A stretch of 64,000 bases of DNA from Benincasa hispida (Eukaryota; Streptophyta; Magnoliopsida; Cucurbitales; Cucurbitaceae): positions 42,793,121 to 42,857,120 of the forward strand of contig NC_052354.1 in the NCBI RefSeq assembly GCF_009727055.1. Reading direction: 5' to 3'. The position numbers were made by a program, and so were the translations under genes. Below, one piece after another: positions 1-12,069 of this stretch. Positions within the stretch are counted from its first letter, which is position 1. Every line of letters begins with the position of its first letter. The notes under the pieces were generated by a model. It searched no databases. It was not told where the DNA came from and worked only from the letters and a program-made list of their open reading frames with translations.

Positions 1-1545
1 ATGAAATATGAACACGTTCAAGTAGTCACATTTAAACACTTTAATGGACTGTCCTTAACATGCATGCATGCATAAAATCTATCTAATTCACCTTTCTAGG
101 TAAGTTCCTACGTAGGGGTGTTACGTTTCCGTCAACTTAAATACCCCAGCCTAGATAGAACCCGCCTTAGACAAAAGGTCCCTTATAGATAGATTTGCTA
201 CACTTTAACCTTTTATTAGCCAATTTAATCCTATGAAACTGATTAAAAGATAAAAGAATTAGGGTTGCTAATCATATTAGAATCGTGATCTTAGGTCTAT
301 GTAAGCCAAGTTTTAAACACTTTAAAACCATGAATTAAAGCTAAGTGAGCATGCATGTCTTTCTTATTTCTTTTAGTTCTAATTTCTTTTTAACTTTTAG
401 AAAGAAACAACTAAAACCATTGCGCACAACGAGGTGTTTATAACACTTATAAAGTAACCTATGTGCCATGCTTCATGCAATGTCCGGTCATTACTATACA
501 TAACTTTTATATAACGCGTAAAAACCAAGAAAATATGCTATCATTCACCCTTGTACTATAACAATTATAATATAAAGATGATGCATGTCAATGCTTTTTA
601 TGCATGCATAAATATAACTCTTATATTATATGATGCATGAACATGCTCCTACTTAATTAAATCATGCTTCTCCAAATTATAACAATTACAATAACCTAAG
701 GTGGGATTTACTATATGTTCATATGGTATGAACATATAAAAAAACATGCATCGCATGTAATAAATGAAGGATTAATGGACCGGGATGAGCCTTTACAAAA
801 TACCAAAATGAAATAACCCTATCTATTACATTTTTCATCGAGCAAACTGATTCACAGGCGAACCGGGTCTTGAACTGCCAGGAGGACTCCATCGTGTAGT
901 AAACGCCATAGGTAGACGATCGTCCAACGCGCACCAGACGATAGAAGCAAAATTAAATGATCGCGTAGATGACAACAAAGCTACGAAGCCTGATTGTCTA
1001 TGCGATCGCTTAACGTGGTGACAGGTAAATGATTTACCTTGCGTTACTAAGCGATCGTTTAGTTAGTCACTAAGAGATGAAGCTTGCTGACCTAAACGAT
1101 CGTCTAGTGCGCACACGCGTTAAACAATACTCGAGCATCCCATCGTTGACACAACCCGATACTCAGCGATCACGTACTCGATCTTCGACATGATGCGACC
1201 AACCCTTGATCACATACCCCATCGTCTGCACGATGTGATCAACCCTTGATCGTCTCTTTCATTGAAGAATCGCAACGCTTGCTTCGATCTTCTTCACAAA
1301 CGACTCAAAACTCAAACAGACTTTGAATACAGACTCGATAACGATTATTAATGCCCAAAAAAATGTAGGGGCCTTAACACACAACCGCAAATGTAAAAGA
1401 ATTAAATCAAACGAGGCTAACATCCACGAAAACATCCATTAATCTGCACATCCCAACAATTTAACGAGTTTAAACAGAGTAGACATGCACCCACCTTAAA
1501 TGTATATGTAATTCGTTGCAACAATGAAATTGGAGTATCAGAACC
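1..1545 (-). repeat. Internal region of a LARD-like retroelement (copy 1, minus strand)
   Basis: No coding potential is visible. Read on the minus strand from the primer site at 1546-1559, it has a leader rich in CGAT/GACGATCGT words (about 880-1250), then a long AT-rich part. The order and several conserved islands (for example GTTTCCGTCAA followed by TACCCCAGCCTAGATAG near 126-160) reappear in opposite orientation at about 4620-6110. Two diverged copies sharing a primer-site-like start but lacking gag/pol suggest a large non-autonomous LTR derivative. The copy runs off the left edge of the window. Confidence 0.45.
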
Positions 1546-1559
1546 TGGCTCTGATACCA
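1546..1559 (-). other. Primer-binding-site-like motif (tRNA-iMet type)
   Basis: On the minus strand the sequence reads TGGTATCAGAGCCA, the usual plant LTR-retrotransposon primer site for initiator tRNA-Met. It lies two bases inside a TTCA end, as expected for the inner edge of a 5' LTR located to its right. Confidence 0.6.
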
Positions 1560-1561
1560 AT

Positions 1562-1965
1562 TGAAGGATCTCTTAATGAAGAGTTCCATGAACACGTTCG
1601 GATCGCTCCAATTTCACCGTGACCGAAATACACCATATACATTCAAACGTACAGTTATGCAAACAAACAGTAATTAATGGCATGCTTTGAACAAAAGGAA
1701 CAAGGGAGAGAGTTCTCATACCAGTTGAAGACGCTTTTCAACCTATGGAGCTCAACGCAGGGGAAGATCTCTACCCGATCAACAAACGCTTAGCAGATGT
1801 GTCGGCTACAGCAACACGAACAATTACAAACAAACAAATGCAATGAAGATGACACCAATAGAAAAGAGCCCTAGGTATTTTCGGAGTGAGAACCCAAAAT
1901 GTGGTCTTTTGTGAGTTTAGTAACTGATACTGCTGGTTTCTTTGTTATCTATCCCTTTGTGCCCA
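1562..1965 (-). repeat. LTR-like fragment of the minus LARD-like copy
   Basis: This sequence lies outside the primer site and begins TGAAGG on the plus strand, so an LTR read on the minus strand would end in CA. Parts resemble the stretch just left of 4622 in inverse orientation. No matching second LTR is visible. The right limit is uncertain because a copia gag remnant follows. Confidence 0.35.
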
Positions 1966-2313
1966 AAAAGTAAGAACTGACGTTCAAACGATTCTTGCAA
2001 TGAGTCCATGATCTCATGTGCAATGATCATGTTCTCAATTCTATTGATCAAGTATGCTAGCCAAAATGTGAAGTCAGGTCAACAAGTTAGCTTTCATCCA
2101 CAGCTCATATGCATTACGAACATTTTGCGATTCATCATGGGTCAGGACTTGATGACACTCCTCAACCATGACAAACTCGAGGTCGCTTACCATGAAATAT
2201 GTTTCAAGAGACTCTTTCCAATTTATGTCATTGGTCAAATTAGAGGCAACTAAGGGAAAATCATCCATGTTGCTGAAAAAACAAACACATTGACCTACAT
2301 TAGGTTTTAGCAT
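1965..2313 (-). pseudogene. Ty1/copia gag remnant
   Basis: The minus strand gives residues typical of the copia gag (UBN2 family): a WKESLETY segment, then YELWMKAN. After a frame change comes HEIMDSLQESFERQ, the usual position of the conserved MDSLQ(E/D)MF motif. This is the N-terminal third of a gag polyprotein with at least one frameshift. No protease, integrase or LTR that clearly belongs to it is adjacent. Its orientation relative to the primer site at 1546 shows that it is not the gag of that element, so two insertions are juxtaposed. Confidence 0.6.
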
Positions 2314-2514
2314 TCTCTCTTAACTGCATGCCCCAAATTCATTCTAATCTCTTCAATATATTGCAAATTATCATACAAGGAAGAGAGTTGCATGAGTTGC
2401 AACTCATGCTTGGAGTTAATGAATAAGAGAAAATGGAAATTATGTGAGCAAAAAGAAGATGTATAATGGAATATCTCAATATTCCATTTTTGCATGGAAA
2501 TACAAGAAATATGG

Positions 2515-2808
2515 GAGCTTGACTATTATGGATTATCATTTATTTTATTCAAATGTAACTGGGTTGAGAATAGAAATGGAGTTAAAAAAGACGAGTTTGG
2601 GTTTACTATTATGGACCTCAATCATATTGTACATAAATCAGACCCATTTATTTGAGCCTCTCAAGCAAAACAAGTCTTCTATGTAAAAGACCCCGCAAAT
2701 TTGGGTTGGTCAATTGTTTTAACATCTCCACAACGAACAATTAAAGATGATTTTTATAAAGATGAAATAGGAGATATGCTACAAGAGTGTGGTTATGGAC
2801 TTTACTAA
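2515..2808 (+). pseudogene. CACTA (EnSpm) transposase C-terminal remnant, DUF4216-type
   Basis: One frame reads DYYGLSFILFKCNW, then KKDEFGFTIMDLNH, ASQAKQVFYVKDP and finally LQECGYGLY before a stop. This matches the pattern of the DUF4216 domain in plant CACTA transposases (ELxYxG, FKCxW, Q(A/V)FYVxDP). One internal stop replaces a codon just before ASQAKQ. The subterminal inverted repeats and a GTAGTG terminus follow within 90 bp, so this is the 3' end of a CACTA element. The transposase catalytic region is absent, so the copy cannot move itself. Confidence 0.75.
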
Positions 2809-2814
2809 CACTAT

Positions 2815-2896
2815 CTTTAATGTCGGTTGTCAACCAACATTAAAGCCCTTTAATGTCGGTTTAAAACCGACATTAAAGCCCAGAATTCTTGTAGTG
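2815..2896 (+). mobile_element. CACTA transposon right terminus with subterminal inverted repeats
   Basis: Two hairpins lie side by side. The one at 2848-2878 has perfect 15-bp arms (CTTTAATGTCGGTTT and its complement), and the one at 2815-2845 has one mismatch. The element ends at 2891-2896 in GTAGTG, the inverse of the CACTAC terminus. The same TTTAATGTCGGTTT word recurs at 32690-32705 next to a degenerate ACTACAAA end. Confidence 0.75.
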
Positions 2897-4622
2897 AGTG
2901 AGTCGTGAATTCCTGCCTATAAGGGTGGTCTTTTGGTCTGCATGGGTGAGAGTGGTCAGATTCGCCCAATCAATATGCCTATAATTTTGGGGATTCATCT
3001 AATTGAGGAGTTGGGAACATAACTACACAAGAAAGAATTCGCTCCTTCCCAATTGTTAGGGTAAGTAGATAAATTACTCCTTTAAAGGCTGATTCTGGAG
3101 CTTGAACAATGAGGCGCCTCACCATCTCCTTGTCCGAGATGGGTCTAGTTATAGTTGGACTATGACTAATTGTTCATTAGAGAGGTCAGTGGTATTTAAG
3201 GAGTTAGATGTAACTATAAGGGTAAAACGATAATTTTGACTCAATTGTACTTACAAGCAATTTGTGAAAGGTCAATGTAATGTTGATTGGTTGTACCCAA
3301 TGGACACAAAAATTTATCTATAGTGCGAAGAATGCAGTTGTCGGTCTTTATTGAAGTGGCGATGGTGAATGAAGGTTAATTAATTTAATTAAAGAATTTA
3401 ATTAATTAATCAAGTATCATTGAATCTCAATAAAGACTAATTAGAATCAAATTAGTTTTGGTTTAATTTGAATTATTCAAATTAATTAAAGGAAATTAAT
3501 TGTATAAGATACAATTAATATAGTGTATGTTGATACATTATAAAACATAATGTATATTGATACATTATATAGTTTTACGAGAGAGATAAGTAGTTGAATA
3601 TGATTCAAGTATTTATTATATGAATGAGATTTATATAAAAGTTATATGTTAAAAATTAATGTGAATATGATTCATATTAAAACTATATAGTTTTATGAGA
3701 CAAATAAATATTTGAATACGATTCAATAATAATTATATGAATATGATTCATATGAAAACTATATGTTAAAATTAATGTGAGTATGATTTATATTAAATCT
3801 GTATAGTTTTATGTAAGAAATAAATATTTGAATATGATTCAAATATTAATTATATGAATATGATTCATATGGAAATTATATGTTAAAATTAATGTGAATA
3901 TGATTCATATTAAAACTATTTAGTTTGATGAGAGAGGTTGTTATTTGAATTTGATTCAAATATTAATTTATATGAATGTGATTTATATAAAAACTAAAGT
4001 TTGTATGTTATATTTGATCTAATACATAGTTTGATATTTATATATTAAGTTAATTAATATATATATTAAAATTCAAATTATTTGAATTTTAAAATTAAAA
4101 GGGGGATAACTCCCTCAACCCCCTCAACCTCTCCCATATGCATGAAAACACAAGAGAGAGAAAGATAAGCTTCATCTTCATCATCTTCATCCCTCTCCAT
4201 CTCTCTGTGTTTTTTTTCTCTCAACGAGATCTCAAATTAAAACCTCTCTTCCTTTTCACCAAAGTTAAACACAAACCCACGAAACTCTACGTGATTCTCA
4301 CCTTGAGAATAACAAAGAAGCTTTTGTGATGGTGTCCACATCCTTGTTGTTGTGTTCGTGGTGCCAAGTTTTGAAGATCTAGAGGAGACCGGTTCATGTT
4401 CGTGCTGTGGAGAGGAAACATGAAGAAGAGTTCTTCAAGGGTTAGTCTCGATCCCTTCTACTCTATGTATTTAAAGTAGAAAAGCATGCTTAGATTTATT
4501 TATTTTTTTATCTAGATTTAATTTTTTTATCCATTTCCATCCCTCTGTAACTTGACATTCTGTAAAATGAAATCTGGATAAAACAATAGTCAATTGGTTC
4601 CACTTCAGGTATTCCAAATCCC
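2897..4622 (+). repeat. Probable LTR of the plus-strand LARD-like copy; no gene
   Basis: Non-coding. It ends near 4622 in CCCTTCA, followed by a degenerate primer site (ATTATTGTCAAAACCAGG) that lines up with the minus-strand primer site at 1546. It contains an AT-rich tandem array (3571-4010) and a CT-rich stretch near 4150-4230, like the untranslated leader of plant LTRs. The left limit is not determined. Confidence 0.35.
3571..4010. repeat. Tandem array, about 117-bp period, 3.7 copies
   Basis: The phrase AGTTTTATGAGA and its variants start at 3571, 3689, 3805 and 3922, giving spacings of 118, 116 and 117 bp. Each unit carries GAATATGATTCATAT palindromes and a TATGTTAAAATTAATGTG block. Units differ by scattered substitutions, so the array is not recent. 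Confidence 0.8.
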
Positions 4623-6150
4623 TTCAATTATTGTCAAAACCAGGCTGTGTCTCTGGATTTCGTTTTCGAATATCTATTCAGAGTTTAGGTGAGATTTAAA
4701 GTGCTGCATTGTGAATGTATGTTCTGGATTTGCACTTTCGATTTTTTCTAAATTGGCTTAGATCCACTGCTTTAAAAGTGCTTAAAGTTGTAATTGCCCA
4801 AAAATTTGGGCTTTTAATTTCCACTATTCAGTCTGTAAGTCCGTTTCTATTCAATTGCTGGGGTTGCTGAAGTGTTTGGTGGCCATTGGAGCAAGAACGG
4901 ATGAAGAATCGAAGCAGAGGAAGCATTCTGCCTTCGAGCATAGCACACAACGTTGCACAAAATGGCAATGTCGCTAGGCTCGATAACAATGTTGCAACGC
5001 TGCAGTAGAGCATCATGACACTGTAACAAATCAAAAGCCAGTGTTGCGAGGCTCGGCTGGAGCATCGCGACGCTCCGAAGACAGTTCGTGCGCATCAGTT
5101 GCTGTTTCAAATCGTGGTTCGAGTCTTGCCAACATTTTTTAGAGCAGGTTTTGTATTTATTTTAATTATTAATTTATAATAATTAATTATTTATTATATT
5201 TTTATTAATTAAATTAATATAATGGTTATATTAATCCAATTAATATTTAGGATGCTAATTTTGGTCCAATGTTGCTTTTATTTTATTTTATTTTTTTGTT
5301 ATACATGTGATGTGTGATTTATTTATTATATTGCATAGTGTATGCATATAGTATAAAAATTCCACCATAGGATAACCATTATTTCATGAATCCTTATTAA
5401 TATAAATGTTATATTATATAGCTGCATGATTTAATTAAGCATGCTTATGCATCATATTTAATGTAATTATTATATTATATGATAGCATGCACATATAACA
5501 TGTCCATGCATCATTTTATATTATAAGTATTATAATATACAATATTGATGGATGGATAAATGTTATCTAATTTTCATTACTTTAATATAATTATTATGTA
5601 TATTGTCATGAAAATGGAGATGCATGAAGCATGACACTACTTTAGAAAAATATAATTATTATTTTTTTAAAAGTATGTCATTAGATGCATGTTTAGGTTA
5701 TAATTGTTTCATTTTCTTAATAAGTGTTACTAGTTAATGAAATTAGAATTAAAATCTATAATCAAGAGTTGCATGCAAACATAAGTTAAAATTAATTTTA
5801 TATGGTTTAAAATTGATTTAACATAGACCTATATTAATAGTATTTCTAATATGATTATAAACCTGTTTATTTTTTTAATGTCCGTTTAATAGGATTAAAA
5901 AAAAGGATTAAATTTATAACATAATTGTCCATAAGTGACCTTTATCTAAGGAAGGTTCTGCCTAAGGTTGGGGTATTGAAATTGACGGAAATGGAACAAC
6001 CCTACTTGAAAACCGACTTGGAAGGTGAATTAGACAATATTGTTATAAGCATGTAATAACTAATTAGGTTTATTAAAGTGTTGTTAAACTATATATAAGA
6101 ATTGTATTGAGCCAATTTAACAATTCACTTAGATAAATTTATTAGGCTAA
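4623..6150 (+). repeat. Internal region of LARD-like element (copy 2, plus strand)
   Basis: It begins at the degenerate primer site. It carries a leader of reiterated words (GTTGCAACGCTG, GCTCGATAAC, GCATCGCGACGCT) at about 4850-5110, then an AT-rich part. It includes the island TTGACGGAAATGGAACAACC near 5980, the inverse counterpart of the island at about 120-145. No ORF resembles gag or pol. Confidence 0.45.
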
Positions 6151-7219
6151 TTTACCTAAGTAATGGACCCTCATTTGTAAAACACTTAATTGGAGGAAAA
6201 TGATGTATATGATACTTCAATTTCTTTTCCACATTTCTCCCTAAATAGTTCACACTGTGAGATCTATATTCGGCCTCGACATACCTTTGCTTGTGTCCAC
6301 TTACGGATGGTGTTTGCATAGGTTAATACCAAGGTGAATAGAGAGTGTTTATAATAAGTAGGAGAAAGAAATTTGTTAACACATCCTACGATTTTCTTCA
6401 TTAGTTTGTTGTAAACTTTCATGCTTGACCTCGAGATACCTTTGCTTGTGTCCCCCTATGGATGGTATTTACATACATTATAGTAATTATATGATATATA
6501 ATTAAATTAAATCAAATCAATTATATAAATACAATTATTTCTCTCAATTAATTTGAATAATTCAAATCAATCCTAAGTTCTCAACCTTATGTTATATAAC
6601 CTTCTATTTGACAATCTTCTGTTTTATAACCTTCAATAAAATGGATGTATTTTTCAAAGACTTTCTAAAAACCTCTGATAAATGTATACTTTTTCCAAAA
6701 GATTTTAATAACCTTCGAGAAAATATGGTCAAAATAGACCAACTTTGTTGTAGATATATTGAGATATTTTTCTCTGTTCCTCTCTTCTTCCTCCTCCTCC
6801 GCCTCTCTTCTTCCTCTTCCTCTCTTTTAGTTATGCGATTCATTAAGATAATATTTATTTGCAATTTCTTAGAGTTAATTTTCTATATGGATTGCATTTA
6901 TTCACATTTTCTTAGTTTATTTTACCTTACAATGAGATGTTTTATTCTTATGTTTAAAAATTCTTATAATATAATAGAGTGGAGAAGAATACATAGAAAA
7001 TAAAAATATTGATGATTGAGAAAAAAAACTTTTACATGAGAAATGGACAGGTCTTTACAAAAATCTTCTACACTAATATGACAATTCCATATATTTGATT
7101 TCACTCTATTTTCTTCTAACTTATTTGGAGATTCCATATAGCGTTTTCTTGTTAACATAAAGAATAGTAGGACTTAAATCAAGGATAGTTAAAAAATAGG
7201 AAAATTATTTTAAATGATA
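6151..7219. other. AT-rich intergenic stretch, nothing recognised
   Basis: A CT-rich tract at about 6778-6828 gives a serine/arginine-rich open frame on each strand, which I regard as compositional. No domain, splice pattern or repeat terminus was recognised. Confidence 0.5.
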
Positions 7220-7370
7220 AAATTGCTGAAAGTATTTATAAATAATAGCAAAATATCACACTCTATCTACACATAGACATAGATAGTAGTCTATCGCGAT
7301 CATAAACAGTGAATTTTGCTATAGTTGTACATATTTTAGTTCATTTCCCTATTGAAAACAATAATAAAAA
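7220..7370. repeat. Dispersed CTATC-rich repeat, copy 1
   Basis: Contains AGACATAGATAGTAGTCTATC followed by TTTTGCTATAGTTGTA and ATATTTTAGTTCATTT. The same order occurs at 19915-20070 (AGACATAGATAATATTCTAT, then TTTTGCTATTAGTTGTA and ATATTTTGGTTCATTT). A related motif occurs at 18455-18640. Confidence 0.6.
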
Positions 7371-8775
7371 AATATATGAAAAATGTACGTTTTTTCTTTT
7401 GTTGCCATAAAAGATTTATAGCTGGAAAATAAATTTAAGCCACATCAACCTTCTGTTAAAAAGTTAACGTAATCCTAATAGCAGGGACCAAAATAAAATT
7501 TTTTTAAAAGTTGAGAGACTAAAATAGACATTTTTTTAAAGTTTAGGGACCAAAATAGAACAAGATTCAAAATTTAGAAACCAAAATAGGATTTAAACAA
7601 AAAAAGAAAATAATATCAATCACATTTTAACCAATTATTTAAATTAGAATCTAATTTCTAAATCTATAACCAAACATATATTTGAAAACATGAAATACAA
7701 CTCTATTTTCATTGAATTTATTGTTTTCAAATTTCTGTTTTCAAATTTCTTATCAAACAAACCCAAACAATTTCAATATAGTAAATAAAATTATTTATTT
7801 TCAATACTCTTTATTCCAATAATTCTAGCATTCTCTTTAGTAAGGCGAATGTCTAATATATCGATAGAAATATTGATAAAATGTTAATGTTGTTGAATAT
7901 TTCTGAAAAAGAACATTTATTTTTCACGTGTCATGAATTTTTTTTACCATTCAATACGCTCATATCAATATCAAAATTATAAAAATATAAAACAATCGAT
8001 GAAAATATTGGTACGTTGACGAAAATTTAACACCAGAGTAGTACAACATCTATCCTACTTCAAAATTAATTAATATAGCTTCATAAAAAATGACAACAGA
8101 ACTGAATTTGTGTTCAAAATTTTTAATATTGAATAACTTAATTCAATCGTTTATATTGTGAACTAGTCCTACTTGTTTTTGCACAAAATATTAACTTTAT
8201 TTTTGTTGAAATTGAAAATAGCGAATTTTGAGTACTTTTTAATTTTCGTTTTATCCAAACTAGTGAGTGAATGTATGAAAATTGAACATCTAATTCAATT
8301 TGATAATTTGATTAGAATCGAAATTATGTATAAAAACTGATACAACTCCCTACATTCACGATATATATATATATATATACATTGCAAGGGTATTAATTTT
8401 CCTCTATATATTTATATTATATATTCATGGACTGTTATCAGCCATGAACAATTTTGGCTTTCTTGCATATAAAAAAATAAAGATAATTATCTTATCCTTT
8501 TTAGCATTTCAAGATATATGAGTTTAGAAGATGAGGCTGCAAGCAAAATTTCTGAATTAAAAATAAAAAGATAAGAAACAATTGAATTGTGAATCATATG
8601 AGTTTGTGGGCAGGAAGCCCCATCATAAGAGACAGAAAGATTTAATAATAAATATAAGAAAAAAATAGATTGTTTTTAGTTAAATAAAATTATTGCTTTT
8701 GTAAATCAGAAGATGAAAAATAACATGAAATCATTAGCAAATCCAATCAAAGTCCTTATAATTTATAAGAAAAAT
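7371..8775. other. AT-rich intergenic DNA
   Basis: No gene seen. A block near 7480-7600 repeats the phrase GGGACCAAAATAG with variants. A (TA)n run lies at about 8358-8380. Confidence 0.5.
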
Positions 8776-9065
8776 GTAATGCTCCATATTGAGATTTGAA
8801 ATTTAAATTAGATTCGACACGTGTTAATCTTAAGTTATTACTATTAAGAGTAAAAACTATCCGTGTAAATCAGCTTCGTACTAAATATGCTTAAGTTCGA
8901 AGTTTCAATGATTGGACCATCTGAAAAAAAATATACCTTGTTGATATAAGTAATAGCTTTCCATTCTTTTTAAGTCCTTTTAACTATACTTTCATATTTT
9001 TAGAATTTCTCTTATTTAGATGTGATATTGATTCATTCAGGTACTCATTTGAATTCTAGTGTCAC
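8776..9065 (-). repeat. LTR-like dispersed repeat, copy 1
   Basis: The segment 8928-9060 (TACCTTGTTGATATAAGTAAT through CTTTCATATTTTTAGAATTT and TTAGATGTGATATTGATTCA) is repeated in the same direction at 17390-17520. The start TGTAATGCTCC resembles the LTR edge TATAACGTCC at 17611. Probably the same small retroelement family as the TRIM-like copy there. Confidence 0.4.
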
Positions 9066-9880
9066 CGTAAAACAGAATTAGTTACTAGAAACATGATTGT
9101 AAATTTATGAAAAAAGTATATTAGTAATAAAAAAAATTAATGAAATTATTGTTCAAGTTATTTTAATAATTTTGATTATTAATTCATCAATATTCAAATA
9201 AATTATTATTTATTTTAATAGTTATACTATGACATAGAGCAATACCAAGTTATATCACTAGTTTATTACTATCCTCTCAAATTTAAAAATATAATTTCTT
9301 TATAAAAATTTGCTATGTGATTTCAATATATATTGATATTATATTGATGTTTATGTCATCAATTCATCCTATCTAATTAATCTTTTGTAAATGGTTATTA
9401 ATATTTGTCTTTCAACATTGAACTTACAAATGATTAGTAATATGTTAGAGAAAATTAGAATTTTTGAACATATACACATGGTAAAGTAACAAAATTTATG
9501 TTGCTTTACAATGGATTTGTAAATTGTGTAGAATTTAGAAAAGATAAAACTTTAATTTTCTTTTATTCAAATAAATAATGTTTATTTAGTCTGAGATATA
9601 TGTAGAGATTTCAATCCAATACAAAGAAATTCTAATAATTTAAATATTATTTCATTTAATAAAAAAATAAAAATATTTTTTTCATTCAAATAAGTGTATA
9701 TTTAAATTAAAAAGGAACGAAACATCAAGAAATATTGATGTTTTATTATGATTTTGACATTAAGAATTTGATTAAATAATTACTTGACTAATTAATTAAT
9801 AGTCCGTTTAATTGTGAATATATACTGAATCTTTCTTCTAACCTTTTTTAAGTGCTCAAAGTATTCTAAATCTCAATAAC

Positions 9881-9931
<51 letters not shown>

Positions 9932-10860
9932 GATTATTCGAGTTTTATTTATAGATTGAAAAAAATTCAAGGAAATAAAAGGAAGTTTATGGAAGAAGAA
10001 CAAAAAATGTGGATGGTTGGTGTGTTATTAATGAGTTTTTTTTTATTAAAAAAAGAAAAAAAGAGGAGATGACTCAAATAGATGAAAAGTTTAAGGAGAT
10101 GCATACTTCTAGACCTATAAATAATAAAAACAAATTAAAAAAAAAAAAAAAAAGAAGAAAACTTAGAAGAAGGAGGGAAAAAAAAAACAAATAACCAACA
10201 AAAACAGATGAAAAAAGGACTACCTTAACCAAAACATAAAAAGAGAAAGAGAGGTAGCATCTCTTTTTAGATCTAAAAAAAAGTACAAATAATGAAAAAA
10301 AATATTAAAAAGGAAGGATGCTGCTATAAGTAAAAAAATCCTAAAATGAGAGGTTTACTTTAGTTTTTTTTTTAAAAAAAAAAACCTTTTTCTCTAATAT
10401 TTTGCTCTTGAAATTTTTTATCCTCAATCTTAAGTTTCTTTATTTTTATTTCTTTAAAGTTATTTTCTATAAATTTTTGTCACTCTCCTCAATTTTCTTT
10501 TATATATATATATATATATAATTATTTTTCTATTTGGGAATATTCTATCTCTATTAAATTTCTCTTTTGCCACTAACACATTTCTTTTTGGAAATTTTTC
10601 TTAGCTCTCTATTTCTCTCTCTTAAACTTTTATGATCTCTCTCTTTATAAGTTTTTTCAAACTTTTATTTTTTTTTTCAATGTAGTTTTAGTAATTTGAT
10701 TATTCTAAAACTACCTCAAACATTAATCAATTAAAAATATTTTTAGTTAAAAATTGAAACTTTAGACAAGTATTCAACCCAAATATTAACATGATTTAGC
10801 ACGTTTTTACCAAACAAATTATAATTAAATAATTTATATCAAAACACTTATTTTAAAACT
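9066..10860. other. AT-rich intergenic DNA with simple repeats
   Basis: No gene recognised. A long A-rich stretch lies near 10040-10190 and a (TA)n run near 10500-10520. The lysine-rich open frame at 10009-10194 is a by-product of the A-tract. Confidence 0.5.
9880..9930. repeat. (AAT)n microsatellite
   Basis: An uninterrupted run of AAT/ATA trinucleotides of about 50 bp, directly readable. Likely length-polymorphic. Confidence 0.95.
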
Positions 10861-11280
10861 GAATTTCAAACCAGCCCTTAAGTCATTCAAAATCCCTCTT
10901 AGTTTTGGTTGCAGAAAATCACTTTTAAAATGGTAGAATCAAAGATTAAAACGATGGTATGAAAATGACTTTCAAGAAATCTAATAGACCCCCTATAATT
11001 AGAAAATATAAAATGAAACATAATAGGAAGAATAAGAGGGAGGGAACAAATATAAACGAGGAAATAGAAGGGAATAAAATTAGTTAGAAAGGGAGGATAG
11101 TGTGGGGACCACAAGGGAAGAGTTTGTTACCAAATTTAGTATAAAGCAAAGGGAGGGGAATGAGGTAAGGTATTGAAGAATTTGATCAGTAAATAGCTTG
11201 AGAGCTTGTGTACGGAGGAAGTCTCGGCTTCCTAGGCTAATTTTGAGCCAAAATAGTAAATATATAACCGAGCTCTATCA
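10861..11280 (+). repeat. 5' LTR (3' portion) of a decayed chromovirus
   Basis: The segment ends CTCTATCA immediately before a primer-site motif. The left edge is not resolved, so the start given is approximate. No second LTR is visible because the element is cut near 14290. Confidence 0.45.
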
Positions 11281-11283
11281 ATT

Positions 11284-11297
11284 TGGTATCAAAGTCG
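11284..11297 (+). other. Primer binding site of the chromovirus
   Basis: TGGTATCAAAGTCG lies three bases after the LTR end CA, a variant of the tRNA-iMet-type site TGGTATCAGAGC. Confidence 0.6.
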
Positions 11298-11322
11298 TTC
11301 CTTCTTGGGGGGAGGGAGGGGT

Positions 11323-11960
11323 ATGGTGAAGAAAATGGAAGCAAGAATTACAACAGTAGAAGAGCAACTGACCTTACTACAAGTAGGGATGGAAACCCGG
11401 ATGGACCAAAGGTTCGTGGAGATGCAGCAGGTTACCGAAAACATCATGGCTGCCAAGATAAAAGCATTGGGGGAGACGCGCGAGCAGAAGATGTTAGCGG
11501 GCTTAAAGAGGATATACAAATTGAAATGAGGATGTTCAAGCTTAAAGGGCTTAAGAAAAGATGAGGATGACCCAAATCATTAAAGACATGGAAGAGGCCC
11601 GAAGAAAGAAATGGGGAGGGGCGACCCAAGCCCATCGAAGCCAACTGGGATTAGGGCAGCAACAGGCCTCAATGCATCCACGGGTCAGACCGGCCACAAC
11701 CTAAATCATTTCACTCACTCGATAGCCCGAACCATTTCACTTAACCCGAACCGCAACATAGGTACATCTTCTAACTCTGTAACCTTGAAGGATGTAACGG
11801 AAAGCCATTCACCGTTAGCGCGTTGAATGCCTGTTTGATAGCGAAATACAAAACCAGAGAGACAAAGGGCTACTACCGCTGTGATGAGAAGTACACCCCG
11901 GGCCACCGTTGCAAGAAGAAGGAGTTGAGTATTTTGTTGCACCATGACGAGGAAGGAGAC
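11323..11960 (+). pseudogene. Ty3/gypsy chromovirus gag remnant
   Basis: The N-terminus at 11323 (MVKKMEARITTVEEQLTLL) has the coiled-coil heptads of chromoviral gag. Most of the capsid region is missing or frameshifted. A nucleocapsid remnant at about 11823-11925 reads YYRCDEKYTPGHRCKKKEL: the CxxC-H-C zinc knuckle with its first cysteine replaced by tyrosine. The gag is far shorter than the several hundred residues expected, which indicates internal deletion as well as point decay. Confidence 0.65.
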
Positions 11961-12069
11961 GAGATAATGGACGGAGTAGGAGAAGAACATGACGAAACCA
12001 ATGCAGCACCTCCGGAGACCTTGGAATCTATGGTGGTCGATACCACGGAGAGCGAAGTGGCAGAATTAT

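Noticed and set aside
6604..7003. Open frames on both strands around a CT-rich tract
   Set aside because: Serine/arginine repeats come from the CT/GA composition. No domain, start context or splice evidence.
10009..10194. Lysine-rich small protein
   Set aside because: Direct product of an A-homopolymer tract.
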